Assembly (NCBI GenBank): GCA_947627425.1
Contig: CANQVZ010000015.1
Span: 1 to 45,822 of the forward strand
Origin: an uncultured Clostridia bacterium
GTDB taxonomy: Bacteria > Bacillota > Clostridia > Lachnospirales > CAG-274
Direction: 5' to 3'
DNA length: 45,822 nucleotides
Made by a program: the position numbers and the translations under genes. Positions 9,118 to 16,713 of this stretch are shown piece by piece (the stretch's first letter is position 1; each line of letters opens with the position of its first letter). Below the pieces are notes generated by a model. That model did no database searches. It had not been told where the DNA came from and saw nothing but the letters and a program-made list of their open reading frames with translations.

Positions 9118-11286
9118 ATGAATAACAAAATGGTGCTTGGCATTCTTTCGGTATATGCTGTCATACTCTGCGGAGTGCTCTGCTTTCAGGTGATACAGAG
9201 CAGAGGAAATGTCACAGCCCCCTCAAATTCGGAAGAGGTAGTTGTAGAGGACAGGCTGGATTCGGCAGTGGTGATATATGAAAACAGCCCCGTAATGCTC
9301 GTGAACAAGGAGCAGATGCTTATAGACAAAAACGATCCGTCTATGGTGCCCGTTGCAGCAAATCAGTCCATATATGTGCCTATGAGCTTTTTCCGCTCGG
9401 CATATAACGCAGCGGCTTCGGAGGATCTCTCTTCATCGCGTGCAACTATAAGGCTTGACAATCAGGCGCTTGTGCTGGACAGACAGAAGGCAGACCTTGT
9501 GGACAGCGCGGGAGAAGCCGACATTGAATATAACAAAAAGGTATTCTTGAAAAACGGCGGTATATATGTGCCGGTAGAGGTATTTGCCGACGCCTTCGGC
9601 AAGTCGGTATATTACTACGACAACATGGCTATCATATCAGACCTTAAGGACGCCTTTACGGACACCGAGAGCGTAGACTTCATAAACAGCCTTAAGTCAC
9701 AGGTGAACGACCTGCCCTATGTGGCTAATGAAGAAAACATGAAGGAAATAACGGGCATAAGCACGCCCAACAATATTTTAAAGCAAATAGGCTCGTCAGA
9801 CGAGCCCGACGGCATACCTACGGCGCAGCTGCTCGAAAACAAGGAGCTGAACACCGTACATTCCGCAGACGGATATATATACTATGCGGACAAAAACAAG
9901 GTGTATATTTTAGACCCCTCTTCGGGACTTGCCGTAACATCGACCATAGAGCTTGACAACGGCTTTGTGGGCAGGAAAATATATGTCCACGGTCCCACGC
10001 TCGTAATAACGGGCGACAAGGAAGCCGAAAATAAGGACGGCGCAGACGGCTTCAGCCGCAGCACCATAGCGTATGTGTACAACATAAGCAACAAAACGGC
10101 GCCCTCCAAGCTCCGCGAGCTTGAAACGGAGGGAAGCTATATAAATTCCGTGCAGAACGGCAGCTATGTTTATCTGCTTTCGTCCATACCGGCAACGGAG
10201 CTTTCCGCGGACGGCAAATATTATCCTCCGTCATACAGGGATTCACTTTCGGGAAACGAGCCTGTGAGCCTTGAATACAGCCGTATGCAGTATTTCCCCG
10301 AGGGCGGAGGTAGGGATTACACCACAATAGCCTCGCTCAACATAGAGGACAGCTCCATGCCCGCAGAGCTTAAGACTTATCTCTGCGCAGGCGAAAATGT
10401 ATATATGTCCTCCGGCAATATATATGTGGCAAAGGACAGATACAACGCCTTCGATTCCAACGAAAACACTGAAAACACGGTCATTTACAGACTAAGCCTT
10501 TCAAACGGAAAGGTATATTCATCCGGCAAGGGAAATGTGAAGGGCTATATAACCAACAAGGACTCCATGAACGAATATTCGGGCTATTTCAGACTTGCGG
10601 CGCATTACAGAAAAAAGGGCGCAAACACGGACATAACAAATGTGTATGTGCTCAACAACAATCTGGAGATATGCGGATATGCAAACGAGATAGTTTCGGG
10701 CACGGTGATAGACAGGGCAATATTCTCACAGAATATGCTTTTCCTCACTCCCGAAAAGACGGGACAGGCGATATATTCCGTGGATATGACGGAGCCGACC
10801 AACCCAAAGGGCAACGGCGTACTCAGGCTCACGGACGGAAATATACTCATATATACCTATGACGAAAATCATATACTGACCGTTGACAACGGCGGAGATA
10901 AGCTCACAATGAGCGTATATGACATTTCGGACAAGGATAATCCCGCCATGCTCTACAGAGAGGAGCTTGGAAAGGGAAATATAGAATCGGGGCTTTTCAA
11001 GGACATTTCATCCTTCTGCTTCGACAAGGAAAAGAATACATTTACTCTGCCCGTCACCATTTATAAGGACGAAAGCAAGCAGGAGGTGACCTTCACGGGC
11101 GGATATGTGTACAGCGTTGACCTCGACGACGGCTTCCAAAGAAAAGGAGTAATAACTCTGGGCGGAAATGAGGTCAAGGTGCATCCGTTCAAATATAACG
11201 GACTTATATATAACTTCGTCGATAACTCGGCTCTCGCCGTGGATTATGACGATACGGAAAATATAACGGAGTATGTTTTTAATTAA
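9118..11286 (+). CDS. Membrane-anchored secreted protein with copper-amine-oxidase-like N domain and beta-propeller
   Basis: The 722-residue protein has one N-terminal hydrophobic segment (about 5-25) without a lipobox, so it is probably anchored with its bulk outside. Residues about 50-180 resemble the copper amine oxidase N-terminal-like fold common in clostridial surface proteins (repeated IYVP(M/V)..F..A pattern). Residues about 235-710 look like the secreted beta-propeller family (PF09826-type): repeated blades with IYYADKNKVYILD, VYLLSS, IYRLSLSNGKV and LTMSVYDIS. Its role is unknown. It starts 18 bases after the M23 gene behind GAGGTGAAG and ends at a terminator hairpin, so it is probably the last gene of the FtsEX-hydrolase operon and could be a wall-associated partner. 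That link is inference. Confidence 0.75.
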   Translation: MNNKMVLGILSVYAVILCGVLCFQVIQSRGNVTAPSNSEEVVVEDRLDSAVVIYENSPVMLVNKEQMLIDKNDPSMVPVAANQSIYVPMSFFRSAYNAAASEDLSSSRATIRLDNQALVLDRQKADLVDSAGEADIEYNKKVFLKNGGIYVPVEVFADAFGKSVYYYDNMAIISDLKDAFTDTESVDFINSLKSQVNDLPYVANEENMKEITGISTPNNILKQIGSSDEPDGIPTAQLLENKELNTVHSADGYIYYADKNKVYILDPSSGLAVTSTIELDNGFVGRKIYVHGPTLVITGDKEAENKDGADGFSRSTIAYVYNISNKTAPSKLRELETEGSYINSVQNGSYVYLLSSIPATELSADGKYYPPSYRDSLSGNEPVSLEYSRMQYFPEGGGRDYTTIASLNIEDSSMPAELKTYLCAGENVYMSSGNIYVAKDRYNAFDSNENTENTVIYRLSLSNGKVYSSGKGNVKGYITNKDSMNEYSGYFRLAAHYRKKGANTDITNVYVLNNNLEICGYANEIVSGTVIDRAIFSQNMLFLTPEKTGQAIYSVDMTEPTNPKGNGVLRLTDGNILIYTYDENHILTVDNGGDKLTMSVYDISDKDNPAMLYREELGKGNIESGLFKDISSFCFDKEKNTFTLPVTIYKDESKQEVTFTGGYVYSVDLDDGFQRKGVITLGGNEVKVHPFKYNGLIYNFVDNSALAVDYDDTENITEYVFN

Positions 11287-11310
11287 AATAAGGGCTTATG
11301 CCCTTATTTT
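11285..11310 (+). terminator. Hairpin terminator after the beta-propeller gene
   Basis: An 11-base perfect stem (AAAATAAGGGC / GCCCTTATTTT) with a TTAT loop overlaps the stop codon. The symmetric A/T ends would allow it to work in both directions. Confidence 0.8.
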
Positions 11311-11380
11311 ATACTGTCGAAAAATCAAAATATATTAAATGTTGTAAACGGGCGTGCATTGTACTCCCCCTTTCGTGTCG

Positions 11381-11554
11381 ATAAAATATTTTTTGATTCT
11401 TCAGTTGTTCTGTGGGTGCTAGGTAAGCCTCCCTCACCGAGGGAGGGGGACCGCCGAAGGCGGTGGAAGGAGTATAATATTGTTAGTTGCGCAGTCTCCC
11501 TCAGTCGCCCTTCGGGCGCCAGCTCCCTCCCGGAGGGAGCCTTTCATGTCGTTC
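11381..11554 (+). repeat. Dispersed noncoding repeat, copy A (174 bp)
   Basis: This block recurs almost unchanged at 39611-39767. It begins ATAAAATATTTTTTGA, contains GGTAAGCCTCCCTCACCGA and GGCGGTGGAAGGAGTATAA, and ends AGCCTTTCATGTCGTTC. Within it are short hairpins (CGCCC/GGGCG and CTCCCTCC/GGAGGGAG). Copy A has 17 bases that copy B lacks, lying between two CCGA tetranucleotides. It sits in the 440-base gap between the beta-propeller gene and aroD. No open reading frame in it resembles a protein. Confidence 0.85.
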
Positions 11555-11657
11555 CTTAGTACACTAAGTCAAAGGAACGGTTACAGAAAAGTTTTGTTGT
11601 TATAAATACTTTTTCTACATTTTGCTATCCGCTTTTAAAAAAGCGGACTGTTAATTG

Positions 11658-11686
11658 TTGACTTATTTTGATTTAATTGGTATACT
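11658..11686 (+). promoter_or_regulatory. Sigma-A promoter for aroD
   Basis: TTGACT (11658-11663), a 17-base spacer and TATACT (11681-11686) lie 40 bases before the aroD start codon. A CCGCTTTT/AAAAGCGG inverted repeat lies just upstream at about 11629-11646. Confidence 0.85.
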
Positions 11687-11725
11687 ATAATAAATAAAAA
11701 GTCGCAGCGTATAGGAGGCGCAGAA

Positions 11726-12502
11726 ATGAATCCAATTCAAGTCAGAGATGTAAAGATTGGAGAAGGTATACCCAAAATATGTCTGCCCATAGTAGGGCAC
11801 ACACAGTATGAAATAACATCGCAGGCAATGACGATGGCTTCGCTCAAGCCAGACATAGTGGAGTTCAGAGCGGACTGGTACGACGAATGTACCGACAAGG
11901 AAAATCTCATAGAGATGCTTAAGCTTGTAAGAAAGCTCATAGGCAAGGTGCCGCTGCTTTTCACCTTCCGCACCATTGCGGAGGGCGGACTGCAAAAGAC
12001 CGACAGGGCGGGATATCTCAGGATAAACAAGACCGCCATAGACAGCGGTATTATAGACATGATAGATGTTGAGCTTATGGTGGGCGACGAGGACGTAACG
12101 GAGCTTACGGAGCTTGCGCACAGCAAGGATGTAGTTGTGGTGATGTCAAATCACGACTTCGAGAGGACGCCCGACAATGTTCTGCTTAAAGAACGCATTG
12201 AAAAAATGATAGAGCTTAAGGCAGACATACCCAAGATTGCAGTCATGCCCGAAAACAACAAGGACGTGCTGAGGCTTTTGGAGCTTACGGACGATATACA
12301 CACAAAGCACCCCGACTACCCCATAATAACCATGTCTATGGACGGACGGGGCGTTGTGAGCCGTATTGCGGGCGAGATATTCGGCTCTGCCGTGACATTC
12401 GGCTGCGCAAGGAAGGCATCCGCTCCCGGACAAATAGAGGCGGGCGAGCTTTCTATCGCACTCAGAATACTGCATTTTAACCTTTACCAGAAGGAAATGT
12501 AA
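11726..12502 (+). CDS. aroD: 3-dehydroquinate dehydratase, type I
   Basis: The enzyme converts 3-dehydroquinate to 3-dehydroshikimate in the shikimate pathway, through a Schiff base. At 258 residues it has family length. The catalytic residues can be placed: E46 and R48 in EFRAD, H143 in SNHDF, Schiff-base K170 in KIAVMP, R213 in VSRIAG, and S232 and Q236 in SAPGQ. An ATAGGAGG ribosome site precedes the ATG. It has its own promoter and its own terminator and sits away from other aromatic biosynthesis genes, so it is a single-gene unit here. A catabolic role cannot be excluded, but nothing around it suggests one. Confidence 0.96.
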   Translation: MNPIQVRDVKIGEGIPKICLPIVGHTQYEITSQAMTMASLKPDIVEFRADWYDECTDKENLIEMLKLVRKLIGKVPLLFTFRTIAEGGLQKTDRAGYLRINKTAIDSGIIDMIDVELMVGDEDVTELTELAHSKDVVVVMSNHDFERTPDNVLLKERIEKMIELKADIPKIAVMPENNKDVLRLLELTDDIHTKHPDYPIITMSMDGRGVVSRIAGEIFGSAVTFGCARKASAPGQIEAGELSIALRILHFNLYQKEM

Positions 12503-12523
12503 AAACATTGAAGGAAATACTCA

Positions 12524-12552
12524 ATCCCCGTATTTTTACGGGGAATTTTTGT
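12524..12552 (+). terminator. Intrinsic terminator after aroD
   Basis: The stem ATCCCCGTA / TACGGGGAAT with a short T loop is followed by TTTTTGT. It lies 20 bases after the aroD stop and about 30 bases before the pepT ribosome site. Confidence 0.8.
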
Positions 12553-12583
12553 AAAAATAAATAAAAAGAAAGGAGAGCTATAT

Positions 12584-13786
12584 ATGAAGGAACAGCTTAT
12601 AGAGCTATTTACAAGGCTTATAAGATACGACACGACATCGGATGCGGAAAGTGAAGAATACCCCTCCACGGAGGCGCAGAATTTCTATGCGGAGGTGCTT
12701 GCGGGAGAGCTTTCGAGAATAGGCGTGAAGGACATAGCTATAGACCGTTACGGCTATGTGACCGGCTGTGTGAAGGGCAATGCCGAGGGCGACACTATAG
12801 GCTTTATATCGCATATGGACACAAGCCCTGATTGCAGCGGCTGCGGAATAGAGCCGATGATAATAGAAAACTACGACGGCAAAACAATAAAAAGAAAGGG
12901 ACCCGAGCTTTCACCCGAAGAATTTAAGGAGCTTAAGCTCTACAAGGGCAAGACGCTCATATGCTCCGACGGCACAACGCTTCTGGGAGCGGACGACAAG
13001 GCGGGTATAACGGAGATAATAACGGCGCTCGGCTACATCATAAATCATCCCGAAATAAAGCACGGCGACATAAAGGTGGCTTTCACGCCCGACGAGGAAA
13101 TAGGACGGGGAGTGGACTACTTTGATGCGGATAAATTCGGCTGCGACTATGCCTATACCGTTGACGGCGGTATAGCAGGAGAGATAAGCTATGAAAACTT
13201 CAATGCGGCAAGGGCAAAAATAGATATAACGGGAAAGAGTGTACATCCCGGAAGTGCAAAGGGGCTTATGGTGAACGCCTCGCTGGTCGCCTGCGAGCTG
13301 AACTCCGCTCTGCCTGCCGACGAAATACCGTCAAAAACGGACGGCTACGAGGGATTTTTCCATCTTACAAGGCTTAGCGGAAATGTTGAAAGGGCGCACC
13401 TTGACTATATAATAAGGGATTTTGACAAGAAAAAATTTGAGGAGAAGAAGGCGCTCATCAAAAACGCCGTGGAGGATATAAACAAAAAATACGGTAGCAA
13501 TACTGCCGTTTTGGAGCTGTATGATGAATATTACAACATGGCGGAGATAATAAAAAATAAGCCCCATGTGCTCGAAAGAGCAGTGAAGGCTATTGAAAAA
13601 ACGGGCATAGAGCCGCTTGTGGAGCCTATAAGGGGCGGCACTGACGGTGCAAGGCTCTCGTTTATGGGTCTGCCCTGCCCAAATATTTTTACGGGCGGGC
13701 ATAATTTCCACGGTCCTTATGAATTTATATGCGTGGAGAGCATGGAAAAGGCTGTGGAAAGCATAATAAATATTGTGAGCATATAA
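12584..13786 (+). CDS. pepT: Peptidase T (tripeptide aminopeptidase)
   Basis: This is a cytoplasmic M20-family zinc peptidase that removes the N-terminal residue from tripeptides. Its 400 residues match the family length. Metal and catalytic motifs are in order: SHMDT (H77, D79), LLGADDKAG (D137/D138), PDEEIGRG (E171/E172), YTVDGG (D194) and GGHNFHG (373-376). The GEISYENFNAA segment and the D(S/T)SP context after the first metal site are typical of PepT rather than DapE or PepV. AAAGGAGAG precedes the ATG. It ends 4 bases before the tRNA-Arg on the opposite strand. Confidence 0.95.
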   Translation: MKEQLIELFTRLIRYDTTSDAESEEYPSTEAQNFYAEVLAGELSRIGVKDIAIDRYGYVTGCVKGNAEGDTIGFISHMDTSPDCSGCGIEPMIIENYDGKTIKRKGPELSPEEFKELKLYKGKTLICSDGTTLLGADDKAGITEIITALGYIINHPEIKHGDIKVAFTPDEEIGRGVDYFDADKFGCDYAYTVDGGIAGEISYENFNAARAKIDITGKSVHPGSAKGLMVNASLVACELNSALPADEIPSKTDGYEGFFHLTRLSGNVERAHLDYIIRDFDKKKFEEKKALIKNAVEDINKKYGSNTAVLELYDEYYNMAEIIKNKPHVLERAVKAIEKTGIEPLVEPIRGGTDGARLSFMGLPCPNIFTGGHNFHGPYEFICVESMEKAVESIINIVSI

Positions 13787-13789
13787 AAA

Positions 13790-13861
13790 TGCACCCCGGG
13801 GGAATCGAACCCCCATCTCTCAGTCCGGAGCCGAGTGTTTTATCCATTATACTAGGGGTGC
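13790..13861 (-). tRNA. tRNA-Arg (anticodon CCG)
   Basis: On the minus strand the sequence folds as a cloverleaf. A 7-bp acceptor stem GCACCCC/GGGGTGC carries discriminator A. The anticodon stem CTCGG/CTGAG (one G-T pair) encloses loop CTCCGGA, giving anticodon CCG for codon CGG. The T arm is GGGGG-TTCGATT-CCCCC. The D arm GTAT..AAAC has one A-A mismatch. The CCA end is not encoded. CGG is rare beside AGA/AGG in this window, so this is a minor-codon tRNA. Confidence 0.95.
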
Positions 13862-13918
13862 AAAGTAAGAGGAACTGTTTACTTCTCTTAATATATAGAT
13901 AGTTTATTTTATAAGCAG

Positions 13919-14098
13919 CCCCCTCAGTCAGGCGTTGCCTGCCAGCTCCCCCGATTCAGCACTTTCGGCTTCGCCGAAAGCCGCACTTCGTGCGTCCGCA
14001 TAACTCTTTGCAGTGCAATGGAGGAGCCGAGGGGCAGCGGTAAACCTCAAATTCTTGGCTCCCCCTTCGGGGGAGCTGTCGCGAAGCGACTGAGGGGG
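13919..14098. repeat. MITE-like noncoding element with terminal inverted repeats (180 bp)
   Basis: The left end reads CCCCCTCAGTC, 11 bases, then GCCAGCTCCCCC. The right end reads GGGGGAGCTGTC, 7 bases, then GACTGAGGGGG, which is the near-exact inverted counterpart. The interior has small hairpins (CTTTCGGC/GCCGAAAG) and no coding potential. The CCCTCAGTC...CAGCTCCC end motif also occurs inside the dispersed repeats at about 11500 and 39715, so these elements are related. It lies between the tRNA-Arg promoter side and the terminator of the fumarase operon. Confidence 0.75.
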
Positions 14099-14115
14099 GA
14101 TTTTATAATTGAGTT

Positions 14116-14167
14116 AAAAGCAATTATTGCTTTTTTTACAATCTGAAAGGGGAGATTTCTCCCCTTT
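14116..14167. terminator. Tandem hairpins ending the fumarase operon
   Basis: Two stems lie side by side: AAAAGCAAT/ATTGCTTTT with a T-run (14116-14138) and AAAGGGGAGA/TCTCCCCTTT with a T-run (14146-14167). Both are followed by T-runs on the plus strand. On the minus strand they lie directly after the fumarase beta stop and would form A/U-flanked hairpins, so they could stop transcription from either side. Confidence 0.6.
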
Positions 14168-14168
14168 T

Positions 14169-14717
14169 TTATTTTCTGTATTTCGGTGGTTCGGTATCGT
14201 AGAGGTTATTCCCCTCGCTGTCTATTATGACTATGCCGGGGAAATTTTCCACCTCGAGGCGGTGTATTGCCTCGGAGCCGAGATCCTCATAAGCGACTAC
14301 CTCGCATTTTTTGACGCACTCGCTCAAAAGCGCGCCTGCGCCTCCCACTGCGCCTATGTATACGGCGCCGTATTTTTTCATGGCGTCTATGACGGCGGAG
14401 CTTCTGGCGCCCTTGCCTATCATGCAGGTAAGACCAAGCTCTATTGTCTTGGGAGAATAGGCGTCCATTCTGTAGCTCGTGGTGGGACCTACGGAGCCAA
14501 TGGGCTCGCCCGGCTTAGCGGGAGCGGGGCCTGCAAAATATATTGTGTTGTCCGTGAGGTCTACGGGAAGGGGTATGCCGTTTTGCAAATTTTCGAGCAT
14601 TCTCTTGTGGGCGGCGTCCCTTGCGGTATATATAACGCCCGTTATGCTCACTATGTCCCCCGCCTTAAGGCTGCGCGCCTTTTCTCTTGTTATGGGTGTG
14701 GTGATGTCAATTTTCAT
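14169..14717 (-). CDS. Class I (Fe-S) fumarate hydratase, beta subunit
   Basis: This subunit pairs with the alpha subunit at 18872-19714 to make the oxygen-sensitive [4Fe-4S] enzyme that interconverts fumarate and malate. The 182 residues show the C-terminal-domain family pattern: LKAGDIVSITGVIYTARDAAHKR (18-40), IYFAGPAPAKPGEPIGSVGPTTSYRMD (59-85), GKGARS (101-106) and GAVGGAGAL (122-130). Related two-subunit enzymes act on L-tartrate, and the sequence alone cannot fully separate the two, but fumarase is much the commoner in anaerobes. TTGGAGATAATA precedes the start. It follows a glycosyltransferase gene by 31 bases, 4 kb away from its partner subunit, which is unusual. Confidence 0.9.
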   Translation of the reverse strand: MKIDITTPITREKARSLKAGDIVSITGVIYTARDAAHKRMLENLQNGIPLPVDLTDNTIYFAGPAPAKPGEPIGSVGPTTSYRMDAYSPKTIELGLTCMIGKGARSSAVIDAMKKYGAVYIGAVGGAGALLSECVKKCEVVAYEDLGSEAIHRLEVENFPGIVIIDSEGNNLYDTEPPKYRK

Positions 14718-14748
14718 ATTATTATCTCCAAGCTGTTTGCTGCTTATT

Positions 14749-15702
14749 TTACTCGATATCGTTTAATACGGATTCTATTATAAATCTGGGTCTATGCTTT
14801 GTTTCCTTATATATTTTGCCTATATACTCGCCTATAACGCCTATGGAAAGAAGCTGTATGCCGCCGATGAGCCATATTGACGCCATTATGGACGACCAGC
14901 CCGCTATGGAGCCGCCCATAAACTTGACCGCTATGCTCCATATCAAGGCAACAACGCTGAGTATGCATATAAGAAAGCCAAGGTCTATTATAAGTCTTAT
15001 AGGCTTTATCGAAAAGGATGTTATGCCGTCAAAGGCAAAGGACAGCATCTTTTTGAGCGGATATTTGCTCTCGCCCGCAAAGCGCTCCGCGCGCTCATAT
15101 TCCACTATGCCCGACTTATAGCCTATCTCGGGAACTATGCCCCTCAAAAACAGGTTGACCTCGCCGAATTCGGCAAGTCCTTCAAGAGCACGCCTGCTCA
15201 TAAGTCTGTAATCGGCATGATTGAAAACTATGTCCGCGCCCATGAGCTTCATGAGCTTATAAAAGCCTTCCGCAGTGAATTTCTTGAAAAAGGTGTCCGT
15301 GGCTCTGGAGCTTCTTACGCCGTATACCACATCGCAGCCCTCGTAATATTTATCCACCATGCTGTCTATGGCGTTTATGTCGTCCTGCAAATCGGCGTCC
15401 ATGGATATCACCATATCCGCATAGCTTTTAGCTGTCATAAGCCCTGCCAAAAGCGCATTCTGATGTCCTCTGTTGCGCGAAAGATTTACTCCGCTGAAAA
15501 GCTTGTCCTCGGAATGCAGCGACTGTATTATTTCCCATGTCCTGTCTTTAGAACCGTCGTTTACAAACATAACGCGGCTTTTATCGCTTATTTTGCCGTC
15601 CGCAATGAGGGCGTTCATTTTTGCCTTCATTCGCTTTGAGGTCTCCGGGAGAACCTCCTCTTCCTTGTAGCAGGGGATCACAACATAGAGTATATCAGCC
15701 AT
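14749..15702 (-). CDS. GT2 polyprenyl-phosphate glycosyltransferase, GtrB/CsbB-like
   Basis: The 317-residue protein has an N-terminal GT-A domain: VIPCYKEEEVLP (8-19), FVNDGSKDRTWEII (46-59), LSRNRGHQNALLAG (74-87) and the metal-binding DADLQDD (102-108). It ends with two membrane helices (about 230-260 and 270-290) and the typical LLSIGVIGEYIGKIYKETKHRPRFI tail. Such enzymes load a sugar from a nucleotide donor onto undecaprenyl phosphate at the inner face of the membrane. The lipid-linked sugar then serves a GT-C enzyme outside. The third gene of this cassette (16714-18816) looks like that partner. The donor sugar is unknown. GAGAGGAGATAA precedes the ATG. Confidence 0.9.
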   Translation of the reverse strand: MADILYVVIPCYKEEEVLPETSKRMKAKMNALIADGKISDKSRVMFVNDGSKDRTWEIIQSLHSEDKLFSGVNLSRNRGHQNALLAGLMTAKSYADMVISMDADLQDDINAIDSMVDKYYEGCDVVYGVRSSRATDTFFKKFTAEGFYKLMKLMGADIVFNHADYRLMSRRALEGLAEFGEVNLFLRGIVPEIGYKSGIVEYERAERFAGESKYPLKKMLSFAFDGITSFSIKPIRLIIDLGFLICILSVVALIWSIAVKFMGGSIAGWSSIMASIWLIGGIQLLSIGVIGEYIGKIYKETKHRPRFIIESVLNDIE

Positions 15703-15750
15703 ATTTATCTCCTCTCACACAACACAGCTTTATAAAACCAATATATCGCC

Positions 15751-16695
15751 TTAGTCTTTATTCCTGAGCTGCTTTTCCATCATATCCGCAGTGATAAGCT
15801 TAAATTCAAAGTCCTGCTTATCCTTTGCGACTATAGTGGACAGTATAAGTCCCGCTATATAGCACTGTATGGCGGCTATCATGGCAAAGCCGCACACTAT
15901 GAGCGTGGGAAAATCGGGCACCTCTCCCGTCTTAAAATATGTTATGAGCACGGGAATAAAAAAGCCTATACTAAGCACAAAGAGCACAAGGCTTATCCAT
16001 GAAAAGAACTGCCTCGGTTTATAGTCCTTATAGAGCTTTATTATTGTCTTTATGACCTTAAAGCCGTCGCTGTAGGTGTTCAGCTTTGACTCGCTGCCCT
16101 CTATCCTGTCGCGATAGTCTATGACACAGTTTTCGACAAACATATTTTTGTCAATGGCGTGTATTGTCATTTCGGTTTCTATCTCAAAGCCCTTTGAAAT
16201 GACGGGGAAGGTCTTTACAAATCTGTACGAAAAAGCTCTCAGACCCGTCATTATGTCCTTTATATCGCTCTTAAAAAGCGTATTTATGGTTTTTCTCACC
16301 ATTGAATTGCCAAAGTTATGGAAGGGTCTTTTGTTCTCGGTGAAGTAGGTCGAAGAAAGCCTGTCGCCGACTACCATATCCATGCCCTTTTCAAGTATCA
16401 TGGCGGACATTTCTCTCGTAGGCTCCACGGGATAGGTGTCGTCGCCGTCCGTCATGATGTAGCACTCCGCGTCTATCTCTCTGAACATACGCCTTATGAC
16501 ATTGCCCTTGCCCTGCTTGTGCTCATAGCGCACAACAGCTCCCGCCGCTCTGGCTATCTCATCCGTGCCGTCCGTGGAATTGTTGTCATATACATAGACT
16601 ACAGCCTCGGGCAGTATTCTTTTGAAGTCCTCGACTACCTTTTTTATGGTCTTGCTCTCATTGTAGCAAGGCACTAAAACTGCAATTTTGTCCAT
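15751..16695 (-). CDS. GT2 dolichol-phosphate-mannose-synthase-like glycosyltransferase with membrane tail
   Basis: The 314-residue protein starts with the GT2 fold: VLVPCYNESKTIKKVV (7-22), VYVYDNNSTDGTDEIA (33-48), GKGNVIRRMF (62-71) and the metal site DGDDTYP (78-84). Two hydrophobic helices lie at about 230-252 and 263-290. It resembles the DPM1-like group that attaches a sugar to a polyprenyl phosphate. Its sequence differs clearly from the GtrB-like gene 48 bases downstream, so the two probably use different sugars or act in sequence. AAAGGAGATTTAACT precedes the ATG. The sugar and final acceptor are unknown. Confidence 0.88.
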   Translation of the reverse strand: MDKIAVLVPCYNESKTIKKVVEDFKRILPEAVVYVYDNNSTDGTDEIARAAGAVVRYEHKQGKGNVIRRMFREIDAECYIMTDGDDTYPVEPTREMSAMILEKGMDMVVGDRLSSTYFTENKRPFHNFGNSMVRKTINTLFKSDIKDIMTGLRAFSYRFVKTFPVISKGFEIETEMTIHAIDKNMFVENCVIDYRDRIEGSESKLNTYSDGFKVIKTIIKLYKDYKPRQFFSWISLVLFVLSIGFFIPVLITYFKTGEVPDFPTLIVCGFAMIAAIQCYIAGLILSTIVAKDKQDFEFKLITADMMEKQLRNKD

Positions 16696-16713
16696 AGTTA
16701 AATCTCCTTTGCA

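Noticed and set aside
11359..11559. Short open reading frame inside repeat copy A
   Set aside because: It follows the repeat sequence, including its hairpins, is not kept in copy B because of the 17-base difference, and has no ribosome site.
11381..14098. CRISPR array in the repeat-rich region
   Set aside because: The repeats are long, unevenly spaced and few, with no regular spacers and no cas genes.
14127..14783. Open reading frame of 218 codons on the plus strand, opposite fumarase beta
   Set aside because: Mirror frame of a gene with clear family motifs; no ribosome site and no recognisable protein.
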